Part shown: positions 38,701 through 47,989 of the stretch, piece after piece
Layout: each line of letters opens with the position of its first letter
Numbering within the stretch: the first letter of the stretch is position 1
Source of the DNA: Liolophura sinensis
Taxonomy: Eukaryota; Mollusca; Polyplacophora; Chitonida; Chitonidae
Direction: 5' to 3'
NCBI RefSeq assembly: GCF_032854445.1
Contig: NC_088303.1
Location: 3,603,501 to 3,667,500 of the forward strand
DNA: 64,000 bases
The notes under the pieces: generated by a model
What the model was told of the DNA's origin: nothing
The model's input: the letters and a program-made list of their open reading frames with translations, nothing else
Database searches by the model: none
Translations under genes and position numbers: made by a program

Positions 38701-41660
38701 TTGGAGGTCGGCTTCCTGACTTTATTCGTAAATTCTTAGACCATCGTCACTTCCAAGTTCGGGTTGGGGCTACCCTATCTGACTACTTTGAACAAGATCA
38801 GGGGGTTCCTCAAGGCAGCATTTTATCAGTTACTCTCTTTAGCATTAAGATTAATAGCCTTGCCAGAGTTTTATCTCCTAGTATGAATGCGTCCCTTTTT
38901 CTGGACGATCTTGGTATCTCTTGTCGAGGCAAAGGTATGCACACTATTGAGAGACAGCTGCAGATTTGCCTTAACAAAATCCATGCCTGGGCACTGGAGA
39001 ACGGATTTAAGTTCTCCAAGTCGAAGACTAACTGTGTACACTTTTGTCGGAAGCACTTCCCCCATGAAGACCCCAAGGTATTTTTAGATGGGTCCCCCAT
39101 CAAGGTTGTGTCGGAGGCAAAATTCCTCGGGGTGATCTTCGATAAGCACCTTACATTTAAATCTCACATTAATTATCTTAGAGCCAGATGCCTAAAGGCG
39201 CTTGATATTTTGAAGGTTGTCTCTAGTGCTCGATGGGGAGGGGATCATGAAACCCTACTTCAGCTCTATCGAGCACTGATTCGTTCTAAGCTAGACTATG
39301 CCTGCAGTGTTTATGGAGGTGCGTCACGCTCCCAGTTGAAGAAACTCAATACTGTACATCACCAGGCCCTACCGTTGTGCTTAGGTGCTTTCCGTACCTC
39401 TCCTGTGGAGAGTCTGTATGTTGAGGCAAACGAGCCTCCCCTGGAGCTTCGAAGAACTAAACTGTCCTTACAGTATATCACCAAACTTAGAGCTAATCCA
39501 TCCAACCCAGCCTTTGATTGTGTCTTCCATCCGGAATTTGAAGACTTATGTGCTCAGAAGCCATCCATTGTTCCTCCACTGGGTGTCCGTATCCAGGAAC
39601 ATGTGCAAGCAGCTGGACTTGGGCTGGATACTATCACCCCCATAAGCATCCAGGAAGATCCACTGTGGTTATGTCCTGAGCCTCAGGTTGATACCTCGCT
39701 TTCCTCCCTGAAGAAATCTTCCACCAACCCTTTAGTATACCAGCAGGAGTTCAGTAATATGTGTTCAAAGTATCCATTTTATCACCGCATATTCACTGAC
39801 GGTTCCAAGAATGATGATGGCGTGGCTTCTGCTGCTGTCCTTGGGCCCAGAACCATTTCAACTCGGTTTCCAAATTCCTGTTCTGTATTTACCGCGGAAG
39901 CCAAGGCAATTTTGTGCGCACTTCGGTCCATCCCAGAGCTAGGAGGTAGCAGATTTCTCATCTGCTCTGACTCCCTTTCCTGCCTCCAGGCAATTCGAGC
40001 TAGTTCGCCTGTACATCCAGACATTCTGTCTATCAGGCAGATGTTTAAACGACTTAATGAAGATTTTATCATTGTCTTTTGTTGGGTGCCCTGGTATATG
40101 GGTATCCCTGGGAATACTGCTGCAGATGAAACCGCGAAGGCGGCTTTGCATTCCGTTACTACCCAAACTGACATTCTATATTCGGACTTGCATTCACTTA
40201 TTTGCTCCTATATCAAGCGCTTGTTTCAGGCTCAATGGGATGACCAGACAACCAACAAACTGCATGATATTCGTCAGTTTGTTGGTCCAACGCCTTCCCT
40301 TTCACGGCATCGTCTCCGCTCTTGCATTTTGAGGAGGTGTCGTATCGGTCACACACGTGCTACGCATGGGTATTTGTTGAAAGGAGAAGATGCTCCTCAT
40401 TGCTTTGCTTGTGATCAGCGGTTCACAGTCAAGCACATATTGCTTGACTGTGGCGACTTTGCTCCTGTACGAGATTCCTTTTATCACATGAGCTCTCTTT
40501 CAGAACTTTTCAATTCTGTAGAAAGTGATACTATTTTTGATTTTCTCTCTACCGTTGGTATGGCAGGAAAGCTGTGATTTTAAACTACCGTCTGTGTTTG
40601 TTATGTCACTTCTGGTTTCCTTTTTTGACTGAATAGTAAATGAATTATCCGTAGTAGATCGACTACTTGACGTTTTATTGTCGCAATAAAACTGAAATAT
40701 TGTTGAAAGCGACGTTAAAACTTTCACTCACTCACTCACTCATTCCTTGCTATTCACCAGGACTACTTCTTACTGCCGGCCACAGCCTATAATAAATCTA
40801 CACGTCCAAAAATGTCCCTTGTCATGCCAGCTCTGGTAAACCTCAACGGTATGTATTTTTGTGTCATACCATCTCTGGTAGACCTCAACGGTAAGTATTT
40901 TTGTGTCTTGCCAGGGGGCTGTTTCTCAAAGGGGTTGTAACGTTACGTCGGCCTAATCAGCATGAGGGCATATATCGCCTTGGCATTTGTGACCAGTGTA
41001 ATGTTACGACCCCTTTGAGAAACAGCCCCCCTGCTCTGGAAGACCTCAGTGGTAAGTAGTTTTGTGTCATGCCAGGTGTGGTAAATCTCAAGGGTGAGTA
41101 GTTTCATGTCATGCCAGCTTTAGTATGGCATTAAGCAACAATGCTTAAATAGATTAGGGGAGCTTTCGTGGCTCAGTTGTTTAGTGCTCTAGAGCATTGT
41201 AATGTCCCAGGAGCGTCTCACCAATGCGGTAGGTGTGAGTCCAGCTTATGCTGGCTTTCTCTTCAGCCGTAAGTGGAAAGGTCTGCCAGCAACCTGCGGT
41301 TGGTCTTGGGTTTCCCCCGGGTTCTGCCGGGTTTCCACCCACCATAATGTTGGTCGGCGTCGTATAAGTGAAATATCCTTGATTACGGCGTAAAACACCA
41401 ATCAAATAAATAACTAAATAAATAGATTAAACCTTGTGTCCCTGCTGTCTTCATCAATGTATACTTTAAGCTAGGATAGCTGTTGTTGGTGTTTTTCAGA
41501 AACTCTTCAGCCACCAGAGGGAAGCATGGGAATGATGCAGATAGATTGTGAGGTTTTTGACACAAGACTGATCCATGTCAAGAAAATGTCTGTCCCAGAG
41601 TTCAGTTCTCATCAGAACCAGTCAAATCCAGAGTCTGAAAATTACCATAGACATAACTAG
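21373..41660 (+). CDS. ATF6: ATF6, ER-stress membrane-bound bZIP transcription factor, complete
   Basis: ER membrane sensor that moves to the Golgi on unfolded-protein stress, is cut by site-1 and site-2 proteases and releases a bZIP activator. Exons: 21373-21442, 23432-23511, 25537-25639, 28979-29052, 29727-29988, 31080-31309, 31889-31966, 32813-32920, 33435-33544, 34570-34839, 36112-36267, 36902-37019, 40761-40848, 41500-41660. Together they make 1908 nt, 635 residues, with every phase matching. Acidic/Ser-rich activation region lies at 1-90 and VCVKSEPMSP follows at about 86. Basic region NKVLKRQQRMIKNRESASLS is at 274-293 and the zipper at 300-340. Membrane segment is 356-371 with the N-x-x-P pair (N367, P370) needed for site-2 cleavage. 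Site-1 motif RHLM is at 393-396. Luminal NTTES sequon is at 456, and FYVLSFSSDYFLLPAT and MQIDCEVFDTRLIHVK are typical ATF6. Exon 3 could be longer through in-frame donor copies. Confidence 0.96.
22305..22450 (+). mobile_element. SINE fragment in ATF6 intron 1
   Basis: GTTCGTGGGAAGGTCTG, AACCTGCGGATGGTGGTGG, ACCATTATGCTGGCTGCC and the tail ACGGCGTAAAATACCAATC with an A-rich end. The tRNA head is missing. Confidence 0.85.
24985..25245. repeat. 21-bp minisatellite in ATF6 intron 2
   Basis: About twelve imperfect copies of GTGACACCAGTGAGTGTCAAG. The period is a multiple of three, so valine/threonine-rich frames are open on both strands; they are composition artefacts. The unit contains GTGAGTG but is not attached to an exon. 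Confidence 0.92.
25604..25999 (+). repeat. 36-bp exon-plus-donor minisatellite at the end of ATF6 exon 3
   Basis: Each unit encodes ESSDSSDSGIHG and carries an exon end (GGAATACATG) followed by a donor. Donor positions fall every 36 bp: 25640, 25676, 25712, 25748, 25784, 25820, 25856, 25892, 25928, 25964. Seven begin GTGAGT; 25784 and 25892 are GCGAGT and 25820 is GCAAGT. No stop occurs in frame before 25964, and every donor leaves the same phase, so splicing at any of them to 28979 yields ATF6 with 0 to 9 extra 12-residue Ser/Asp repeats. Confidence 0.92.
26000..26332. repeat. degenerate continuation of the exon-3 minisatellite
   Basis: Imperfect copies of CCAGTGATAGCTCAGATGGTGGA with 31-36 bp spacing and CACAAGT or ACAGGT in place of the donor. 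Donor sequences and reading frame are lost, so this part is intronic decay of the array. Confidence 0.85.
26335..26562 (+). mobile_element. SINE, diverged
   Basis: GCTTCTCACCAATACGGTCG, TGACTTCAAGTCCAGTTCAT, GCAGAAACCGGCGGATGAT, and the tail ATAAGTGAAATATTCTTGGG. It is inserted at the end of the decayed minisatellite in ATF6 intron 3. Confidence 0.85.
26682..26730. repeat. (TA)n microsatellite
   Basis: An uninterrupted run of TA dinucleotides of about 46 bp. Confidence 0.98.
26752..27022 (-). mobile_element. full-length SINE, minus strand
   Basis: Reverse complement of the consensus: starts near 27022 with GGGGCCTCCGTGGCTCAG (A box), has TGAGTTCAAGTC (B box), CCGGCCGTACGTGGGAAGG, and ends in CACCAATCAAATAAAT at about 26755. 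Along with 5507-5758 it is one of the most complete copies, so it is relatively young. Confidence 0.93.
27023..28978. other. ATF6 intron 3 remainder
   Basis: No gene recognised. A 26-bp direct duplication (CCATTTGTTCTGTCACCATC twice) lies at 27149-27198. The open frame at 28545-28976 on the minus strand has no domain features and is bounded by intronic sequence. Confidence 0.6.
29200..29535. repeat. 43-46-bp minisatellite in ATF6 intron 4
   Basis: About seven copies of a unit containing AAAAAGTCCACCCAGC and CATGCACAGCAACTGTATAG. The middle varies between CCCGACG and ACTACACCA, giving 43- and 46-bp forms. No splice site is included. Confidence 0.92.
29536..29618 (+). mobile_element. SINE tail fragment
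   Basis: GCACAATGCTGAATGCTGTC, then AAGTGAAATCTTCTTCAGTA and CACCAACGAAATAAATAAA, the standard SINE 3' end. Confidence 0.75.
30045..30138 (+). mobile_element. SINE tail fragment
   Basis: CATCGGTTTCCCCCAGAC, CTATAATGTTGACTGACG and ATGAAATGTTCTTGAGTTAA match the SINE 3' half. It abuts the 184-bp array that follows. Confidence 0.7.
30139..30720. repeat. 184-bp higher-order tandem repeat in ATF6 intron 5
   Basis: Starts of GTCATTCCTG recur at 30141, 30325 and 30509. Each 184-bp unit holds two related halves of about 92 bp (one with GTAACTCGCAAAGCTCCTG, one with GTGTGGTTCTCCAGGCTCC), so the array grew by doubling and then amplifying the pair. A short SINE-tail-like scrap follows near 30830-30860. 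Confidence 0.85.
34840..35390 (+). repeat. 126-bp duplications of ATF6 exon 10 end plus its donor
   Basis: After the true donor at 34840, downstream copies repeat the last 80 or so exon bases (CAGTCATGGCTAAC...GAGTCTAGTAG) plus the first 40 intron bases. Donors fall at 34966 (GTGCGT), 35092 (GTGAGT), 35218 (GTGAGT) and 35345 (GTGCGT): periods 126, 126, 126, 127. Read on from exon 10, the first GTGAGT supplies TGA immediately (AGG TGA), so use of any downstream donor would truncate ATF6 in its luminal domain. Confidence 0.92.
35838..35877. repeat. poly-C/poly-A tract
   Basis: A run of 17 or more C followed by CCA and about 14 A, in ATF6 intron 10. Homopolymer lengths are unlikely to be exact. 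Confidence 0.9.
37022..38215. repeat. 19-bp minisatellite starting at the ATF6 exon 12 donor
   Basis: Around 60 copies of CACTGTCATGTTGCCTTAT with variants (GTCCCGTGCTAC, CAGGTTGCCCTG). It begins within about 10 bp of the GTAAGT donor at 37020 and fills the first 1.2 kb of intron 12. Long Cys/Pro-rich frames in all three phases are artefacts of the unit. Units do not contain exon sequence. Confidence 0.93.
38466..40577 (+). mobile_element. 5'-truncated non-LTR retrotransposon (LINE, I/Jockey-related, with RNase H), intact reading frame
   Basis: Copies its RNA into genomic DNA by target-primed reverse transcription. The uninterrupted frame of about 703 residues starts inside the reverse transcriptase domain (RMINDRL...FRKNRSTVDH), continues with FFDLEKAHDTTW, QGVPQGSILSVTLF and the catalytic FLDD, then a thumb region. 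It ends with an RNase H domain: FTDGSKNDDG, FTAEAKAIL, ICSDSLS and GIPGNTAADE supply the D-E-D-D set. A C-terminal C-x2-C/H-type segment (HCFACDQRFTVKHILLDC) follows. The endonuclease half and ORF1 are missing, as expected of 5' truncation. No stop or frameshift means a recent insertion. Tyr is replaced by His in the usual EKAYD motif. Confidence 0.92.
40578..40745 (+). mobile_element. LINE 3' UTR and (CACT)n tail abutting ATF6 exon 13
   Basis: Continues the LINE: AATAAAACTGAAATATTG and AAAGCGACGTTAAAACTTTC, ending in four CACT/CTCA units at 40725-40742. The AG acceptor of ATF6 exon 13 is at 40759-40760, only 18 bp beyond. Confidence 0.88.
40822..41130 (+). repeat. 42-bp duplications of ATF6 exon 13 end plus donor, interrupted by a MITE
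   Basis: The unit TGTCATGCCAGCTCTGG..CCTCAACG|GTATGT recurs four to five times. Donors: 40849 (GTATGT, the true one), 40891 (GTAAGT), 41052 (GTAAGT), 41094 (GTGAGT). The first interval is 42 bp with no stop, so the donor at 40891 would add fourteen in-frame residues (GMYFCVIPSLVDLN). The next interval is 161 bp because of the nested MITE. Confidence 0.88.
40913..41034. mobile_element. about 120-bp MITE with 33-bp terminal inverted repeats
   Basis: Left end GGGGGCTGTTTCTCAAAGGG continuing GTTGTAACGTTAC; the right end is its complement with two mismatches (GTAATGTTACGACCCCTTTG...). It sits between two copies of the ATF6 exon-13 repeat, so it inserted after that duplication. The target duplication is not clear. 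No coding capacity. Confidence 0.85.
41156..41425 (+). mobile_element. SINE in ATF6 intron 13
   Basis: Near full length: GTGGCTCAGTTGTTTAGTGC (A box), GTGTGAGTCCAGCTTATGC, AACCTGCGGTTGGTCTTGG, and the tail AAGTGAAATATCCTTGATTA...CACCAATCAAATAAATAA. It lies 75 bp before exon 14. Confidence 0.92.
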
Positions 41661-43650
41661 GGCACTTATTTCTCAGTCTCTGAGACCCAACCAGTGGTGG
41701 CAGCAGCTCTCGTAAAAGCATTAATAAGCATGTCATACACAGATTCTTCACAAAATTTGTATTTGTGGTATGTGTTAAAGGACTACCAGATACATGTTGG
41801 AAAGGTGTCATTGTAAGCCGCTGTTGTGGTATCTCATTTGTGTTATTTTTAGACATTTGCCTCATTAAATGTCTTTCAGTCTATGTATATAAACACAACA
41901 TTAGTCCCAGCAAGGCAACAGTACTCTATCGAAGGCAACGTAGTTCTGTCAAACGAAATGTTGCTCTAGTGAAGTCAGTATTGATATACATTCTTCTGTT
42001 GAAGGAAACTGTTCAAGATGGCATTGTTACATGTACATGTATATTGAAGGCAACAGTTATGTGTGATTGAAAGGCTGCATCAAAGGCAACATTGCTGTGG
42101 CTGCGACAGACCTCGATCTTGTATAGGGTCACATTCCTGTCATGATCTCAGGTTTTTGTTACATGTTGGCTATTGTTCATTCATCTTAATACTGCCTAGG
42201 TAGTCACTTTAACTGTCCCGGATGTAGCTCCTGTTTGGATAGTGATTGGGTATTGTGGACCAAAATGGTGTAGAGGGATTCACTCAGTTTGGGAATAACA
42301 ATTCTTCATTATACTCCATTAACATTTACTGGTATTTATATTTTCAGTTAATGCTATTTTTTAAAAGTAGCATTCTTTGTATAGTTTATTTGTTGCTTTA
42401 CAGTGCTTGTTTTATATCCATTTGTTGGGGGGAGGGAGGGGGGGAGGGGAGGTAAGTTACATTTAATTCATTCTATGAAAGATTCAAGTTGCAATGAAAC
42501 CATTTGTCAAATTAAAGACACAAATTTCTCATTGTGCTTGTCTAATAATGACATCAGTAAATTTGCCCTAATTGTCAATTTGTTTGTCAATAGACATTTT
42601 GTCTCTTGGTACTGTATCTTAGTTTGGATTCCTACAATCAAGCATTGCCAGTATGAATATCTGGAGCAACCCAGCAATGGTTGCTAAAAAAAGGTCACCT
42701 AATATATACAGCAGATGTGCTGTAAGCGATTGTGGATTTTATGTAGATATTTGTACAAAGTTTGTGGAATATGGCTGTAAAAGGAATTTGCCCTTGTATC
42801 CTATACTTCAGTTTGGTTTGACCATTTTTGCATGTCATTCTCTTATTGCAAATAGGGATATATATTTCATGTGTCAGATTTCAAGAAATCATGAAAAGTG
42901 ACATTCCAATTAACTTATGTTATTCAGTGACCATATTTTGAAAATGTAAAATGCCTCTCGATGTGTGTTTTTGTGTGCTTCAAAAATATGCATTGGTTGG
43001 CATTACTTTGTTCAACCTTACCTGGATATGGTGTCCCTGGGTAAGCCTATAACATTGTGACTCCACAACCAGCAAATTTGTTTAATTTCTCTCACTGTAG
43101 GTGTGGGCTATGGGTTTTTGACAAACTGTGAATGGTTTTCTCAGACCGTAAGAGTGATGTTTGGAGCTTGTGACAAACTGTGACTGGTTATCTCAGACTC
43201 TGAAGGTGATGGATGTCGTGGATTTAACTGAACTGTGACTAGATTTCTCTGCCCATTACCTTGACAATCCTAAGTGCTCAAAGCTTATTTTTTGATTTTT
43301 GATACATTTTTTATATTAAAATATCAGTGTACAAAATATTTAAAAAGAAAAAGAGGTTTCTACAATTTTTTATCTGGTTAAGATTTTTTTTTTCAGTTTG
43401 TCATTTTGTGTTTTTGACATTTCAACAAGATTAGTGACGAGAGTATACTGATATGTGCCTTAATAGTCTAACACAGGTGCCTTTCGTCATGAACTTACAA
43501 AGAAAGCCTTATTAAGGGTGTCACAAGATGCAATTTTTGGTACATTCTTTGTGTCCCAAATGATTTGGCGGAATCAGTCAGCGAGGACTTGTCATCAGTT
43601 TCTAAGAATATCAGAAATTGATATAACCGTAAGCAGCATGTGTTCTGGTG
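41661..43650 (+). other. probable ATF6 3' UTR / 3' flank
   Basis: No gene seen. It contains degenerate copies of a GAAGGCAACAGT-like phrase (41905-42060) and about three copies of TGACAAACTGTGACTGGTTTTCTCAGAC (43120-43250, shortened here). AATAAA-type signals suited to the plus strand appear only much further on (45605 and 46652), so the transcript end cannot be fixed from sequence. Confidence 0.5.
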
Positions 43651-43654
43651 TGGT

Positions 43655-45240
43655 TTACATATGTAGTGTATGTAAAGGACATGACCTGAACCATGTAATC
43701 CTGGCGACGATGATTATATAGGTATTACGGTGACGTATGTTGTGTTTGTAAAGGACATGACCTGAACCATGTAATCCTGGCGACGTTGATTGTGTGGGTA
43801 TTACGGTGACGTATGTAGTGTATGTAAAGGACATGACCTGAACCATGTAATCCTGGCGACGATGATTGTATGGGTATTACGGTGACGTATGTTGTGTTTG
43901 TAAAGGACATGACCTGAATCATGTAATCCTGGCGACGATGATTGTATAGGTATTACGGTGACGTATGTAGTGTATGTAAAGGACATGACCTGAACCATGT
44001 AATCCTGGCGACGATGATTGTATAGGTATTACGGTGACGTATGTTGTGTTTGTAAAGGACATGACCTGAACCATGTAATCCTGGCGACGTTGATTGTGTG
44101 GGTATTACGGTGACGTATGTTGTGTATGTAAAGGGCATGACCTGAACCATGTAATCCTGGCGACGATGATTGTATAGGTATTACGGTGACGTATGTAGTG
44201 TATGTAAAGGACATGACCTGAACCATGTAATCCTGGCAACGATGATTGTATGGGTATTACGGTGACGTATGTAGTGTATGTAAAGGACATGACCTGAACC
44301 ATGTAATCCTGGCAACGATGATTGTATGGGTATTACGGTGACGTATGTTGTGTATGTAGAGGACATGACCTGAACCATGTAATCCTGGCGACGATGATTG
44401 TATAGGTATTACGGTGACGTATGTAGTGTTTGTAAAGGACATGACCTGAACCATGTGATCCTGGCGACGATGATTATATAGGTATTACGGTGACGTATGT
44501 AGTGTATGTAAAGGACATGACCTGAACCATGTAATCCTGGCGACGATGATTATATAGGTATTACGGTGACGGATGTAGTGTATGTAAAGGACATGACCTG
44601 AACCATGTAATCCTGGCGACGATGATTGTATAGGTATTACGGTGACGTATGTAGTGTTTGTAAAGGACATGACCTGAACCATGTAATCCTGGCGACGATG
44701 ATTGTATAGGTATTACGGTGACGGATGTAGTGTATGTAAAGGACATGACCTGAACCATGTAATCCTGGCGACGATGATTGTATAGGTATTACGGTGACGT
44801 ATGTAGTGTTTGTAAAGGACATGACCTGAACCATGTAATCCTGGCGACGATGATTGTATAGGTATTACGGTGACGTATGTAGTGTATGTAAAGGACATGA
44901 CCTGAACCATGTAATCCTGGCGACGATGATTGTATAGGTATTACGGTGACGGATGTAGTGTATGTAAAGGACATGACCTGAACCATGTAATCCTGGCGAC
45001 GATGATTGTATAGGTATTACGGTGACGTATGTAGTGTATGTAAAGGACATGACCTGAACCATGTAATCCTGGCGACGATGATTGTATAGGTATTACGGTG
45101 ACGTATGTAGTGTTTGTAAAGGACATGACCTGAACCATGTAATCCTGGCGACGATGATTATATAGGTATTACGGTGACGTATGTTGTGTATGTAAAGGAC
45201 ATGACCTGAACCATGTAATCCTGGCAACGATGATTGTATG
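43655..45240. repeat. 76-bp satellite-like array, about 21 copies
   Basis: Highly homogeneous head-to-tail units of 76 bp containing GTAAAGGACATGACCTGAAC, ATCCTGGCGACGATGATTGT and TATTACGGTGACGTATG. Minor variants alternate (TATGTAGTGTATG versus TATGTTGTGTTTG), including a higher-order alternation. Sixty-five-residue minus-strand frames recur in every unit and are artefacts. Confidence 0.96.
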
Positions 45241-47005
45241 GGTATTGCGATGACATATGTAATTAAATGTACATACATGTTAATGTTTCTCTATGTTTCT
45301 AACTTTATTGATTACCGACCTTATGGGTACATATATGTATTTAGACAGAATGTTTCGTTATGGGTGTTTGAATGTAAACTTACACTCATGCTGAATGTCA
45401 TTGTAATGTATTTAAAGACCGCCCCCGGATACACTTAGATATCTGAATTATCATGTTCAATAACAGTTCTGTTGTGTTGTCACCTTTGTCGTTGTTGTTT
45501 ATGGTAGAGCTGTACAAGGAGAACGTATTCTCATGTTGTATCATGTTTTATGTTGTCCCAGGTATTCTGTGGAGAATTCTGTACAGCTATTGTGTGCCAG
45601 CTGTAATAAAGGAACCATTGTGCACTGGTACACATGCACGTGAATGATGTATTTGGTGGGTTTTTTCTGAGATGGCACGACTTTGTGGATGTACAATTCC
45701 AAAGTATTTACCGTATGTTTTTTTTAGAAATAATTAAGTTTACATCATCACTGAATACTTATGCAAATAATTTAGTTCTTTGAATGACGTTTGCCTCTTT
45801 GTAGATCATGAATTTAGAACACTTTATTACCATAGAAAGTCGTGGTTGGGGGTAGGGAGGGGAAGAAGAATTTTTGTGCACATGCGCAGTCATCGTGTAT
45901 TTGTAGTTGACCTTTACTGACTACAGACACCTGTATGTGACTCTTGTACTGTCTTTGCTAAGCACCGATCTTTATTAAGAGCTTCTACTTTTCTGTCATC
46001 ATCAGACGCGTAGCTCATCATCACTAGTATAATAGTTTTTAATTTCATGAGAGTGACTCTTGCCATTTTATTTTAGCCGCATTTTTACTTTGGATTAAAT
46101 ATAAATTCATTAGGCCGTATTTATATATTCAAAATTTCATTCAGTTGGAAGGTTTATCCTGTTTCATGACACCGAAGTGGTCAAACTATACATTATGGTT
46201 TCTGAATGAAAATAGCAACAGCCAACTGAACTACATATACAGACCATTCGTTATATATATATATATATTTTTTTTTCATTTTCTGCATTTGAGGTCAGTC
46301 CCAAATGTAGGCAATTATTTGTATAATAGGCCTTTTGGTGGCATTTCTTGTTATGTATAAACCTATATAATTAATAATATGGACGTTTTACGAATTATGT
46401 TAAACGTGTCGAAGTCAATGCCGATCTTCGTGACATTAGTAGAGTTATGTTTATGTGCAGCAGTTACTTTATATACTATTTATTAGCTTCTGTGTGACGC
46501 AGGTTTGTAAAGCTATGTGCACATGTGCTTTTACAACAACCACGACGGATTTTTTCTCCACGAGATAAGACGTATTGTAAATGTTGTGTAAATGTGGGTG
46601 AAGAAAGCTCTGGGTGAAGAGTTCTTTGGTCTGCACTTGAATATCGTGTCTAATAAAGTCTTTGAAATTCACTAAGTTTTTAGTTATTAGATTGGCGTGT
46701 TATCCTCACCCGATGATTTAAGATATAATATACAGGTGTTTTTAATCATTTAACCTTGTTCTGTAACTTACAACATGGAAGTGTTTAAATTCAATACGAA
46801 GTCTGGAAAAATGTCAAACTCAAAACTAATTCTATGAAAACGTGAGCAAACAAGCCAAAGAATTAGTTTTGATTTAAACATTTTTCCAAACTTTTAATCC
46901 ATGAACTAAAACTCCTCTACGCCTGTAAGAAAGCAGTCCAAAGCTATCAACTGACGCCACGGTTATAGGTGTATGTGTGCTCATAAAGCACCTAGGTAAT
47001 ACGAA
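45241..47005. other. convergent intergenic / ATF6 3' region
   Basis: No gene recognised. Plus-strand polyadenylation-type motifs are at 45605 (TGTAATAAAGG) and 46652 (CTAATAAAGTC). A short (TA)n lies at 46250-46268. Confidence 0.5.
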
Positions 47006-47208
47006 AGGATGCGGTTGCTGTGAGTTCAAGTCCAGTTCATGCTGGCTTCTTCTCCGGCCGTACGTGGGAAGGTCTGTCAGCAACCTGCGGATGGTCGTGG
47101 GTTTCCCCCGGACTGTGCCCGGTTTCCATCCACCATAATGCTGGCCGCCGTTGTATGAGTGAAATATTCTTGAGTACGACGTAAAACACCAATCAAATAA
47201 ATAAATAC
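47006..47208 (+). mobile_element. SINE lacking the A-box end
   Basis: GATGCGGTTGCTGTGAGTTC (B-box region), TCCGGCCGTACGTGGGAAGG, CCCGGTTTCCATCCACC, and the tail GAGTGAAATATTCTTGAGTA...CACCAATCAAATAAATAAA. Confidence 0.92.
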
Positions 47209-47213
47209 GAAAG

Positions 47214-47365
47214 GACTTTGGATCCTTCTGTGTGGCCCGTCCACGAGTGCTAACATCGGGTGTAACTTTGGATCCTTCTGTGCAGCCCGTCCACGAGTGC
47301 TAACATGGGGCGTAACTTTGGACCCTTCTGCGCAGCCCGTCCACGAGTGCTAACATGAGGTGTAA
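47214..47365. repeat. 50-bp tandem repeat, three copies
   Basis: GGATCCTTCTGTGTGGCCCG, then TCCACGAGTGCTAACAT, repeated at 47221, 47271 and 47321 with a few substitutions. It directly follows the SINE. Confidence 0.92.
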
Positions 47366-47989
47366 CTTGGTAAACGCACCCACTGCTTGTGGAGACCTTG
47401 ATGACAGTAGGCATTGGTCTAACTTTTTCTGAAGACAGCTAGACCTCAACCAATATGTTGCCTGTATTTGCGTATCACATGGGAAAATTACTGAGTAACT
47501 TAACAAAGGTACAAGGAGGCAAATTACTCCGGGCATTCAGGTTTGTCCACCTGTGAACCTTCCCGCCATCGTATAAATGTATGGGTAAACAAGAAGCAAA
47601 TAAATCAGTTAAAGAATGCCAAGGAAACAGACAGAAACATTAAGCAAAAGGAATTCCTATCTGCAATGGCCAATAATACCCTGCAGCCTCTGTTGAACAT
47701 GCGTTAAAAAAATAATAAAAAGTGTGATAATTAGTAAAACACGGATAACATTGCCGTTAACATTGTCATGGCTGAGCAAGAAATTAGTTAATCACATCAG
47801 TTAATACAACTATACTCTCTCCTCACAACGTGAAAATGAAATCAGCTAATTTTGTCTTCTTGCAATATGGGATTTTGCGTTTCTTTTCCATTATTTTCAC
47901 ACCTAACGATTTGCAGTAAAGACGTATACTAAACTGGACTGACAAACTGTAAAAAGCCTAAAGTTGTGTCATATACTGTGCAAGTGATG

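Noticed and set aside
43655-45240. Regular array as a CRISPR locus
   Set aside because: Units are continuous 76-bp tandem repeats with no unique spacers, in an intron-bearing eukaryotic genome; the same holds for the 46-bp arrays.
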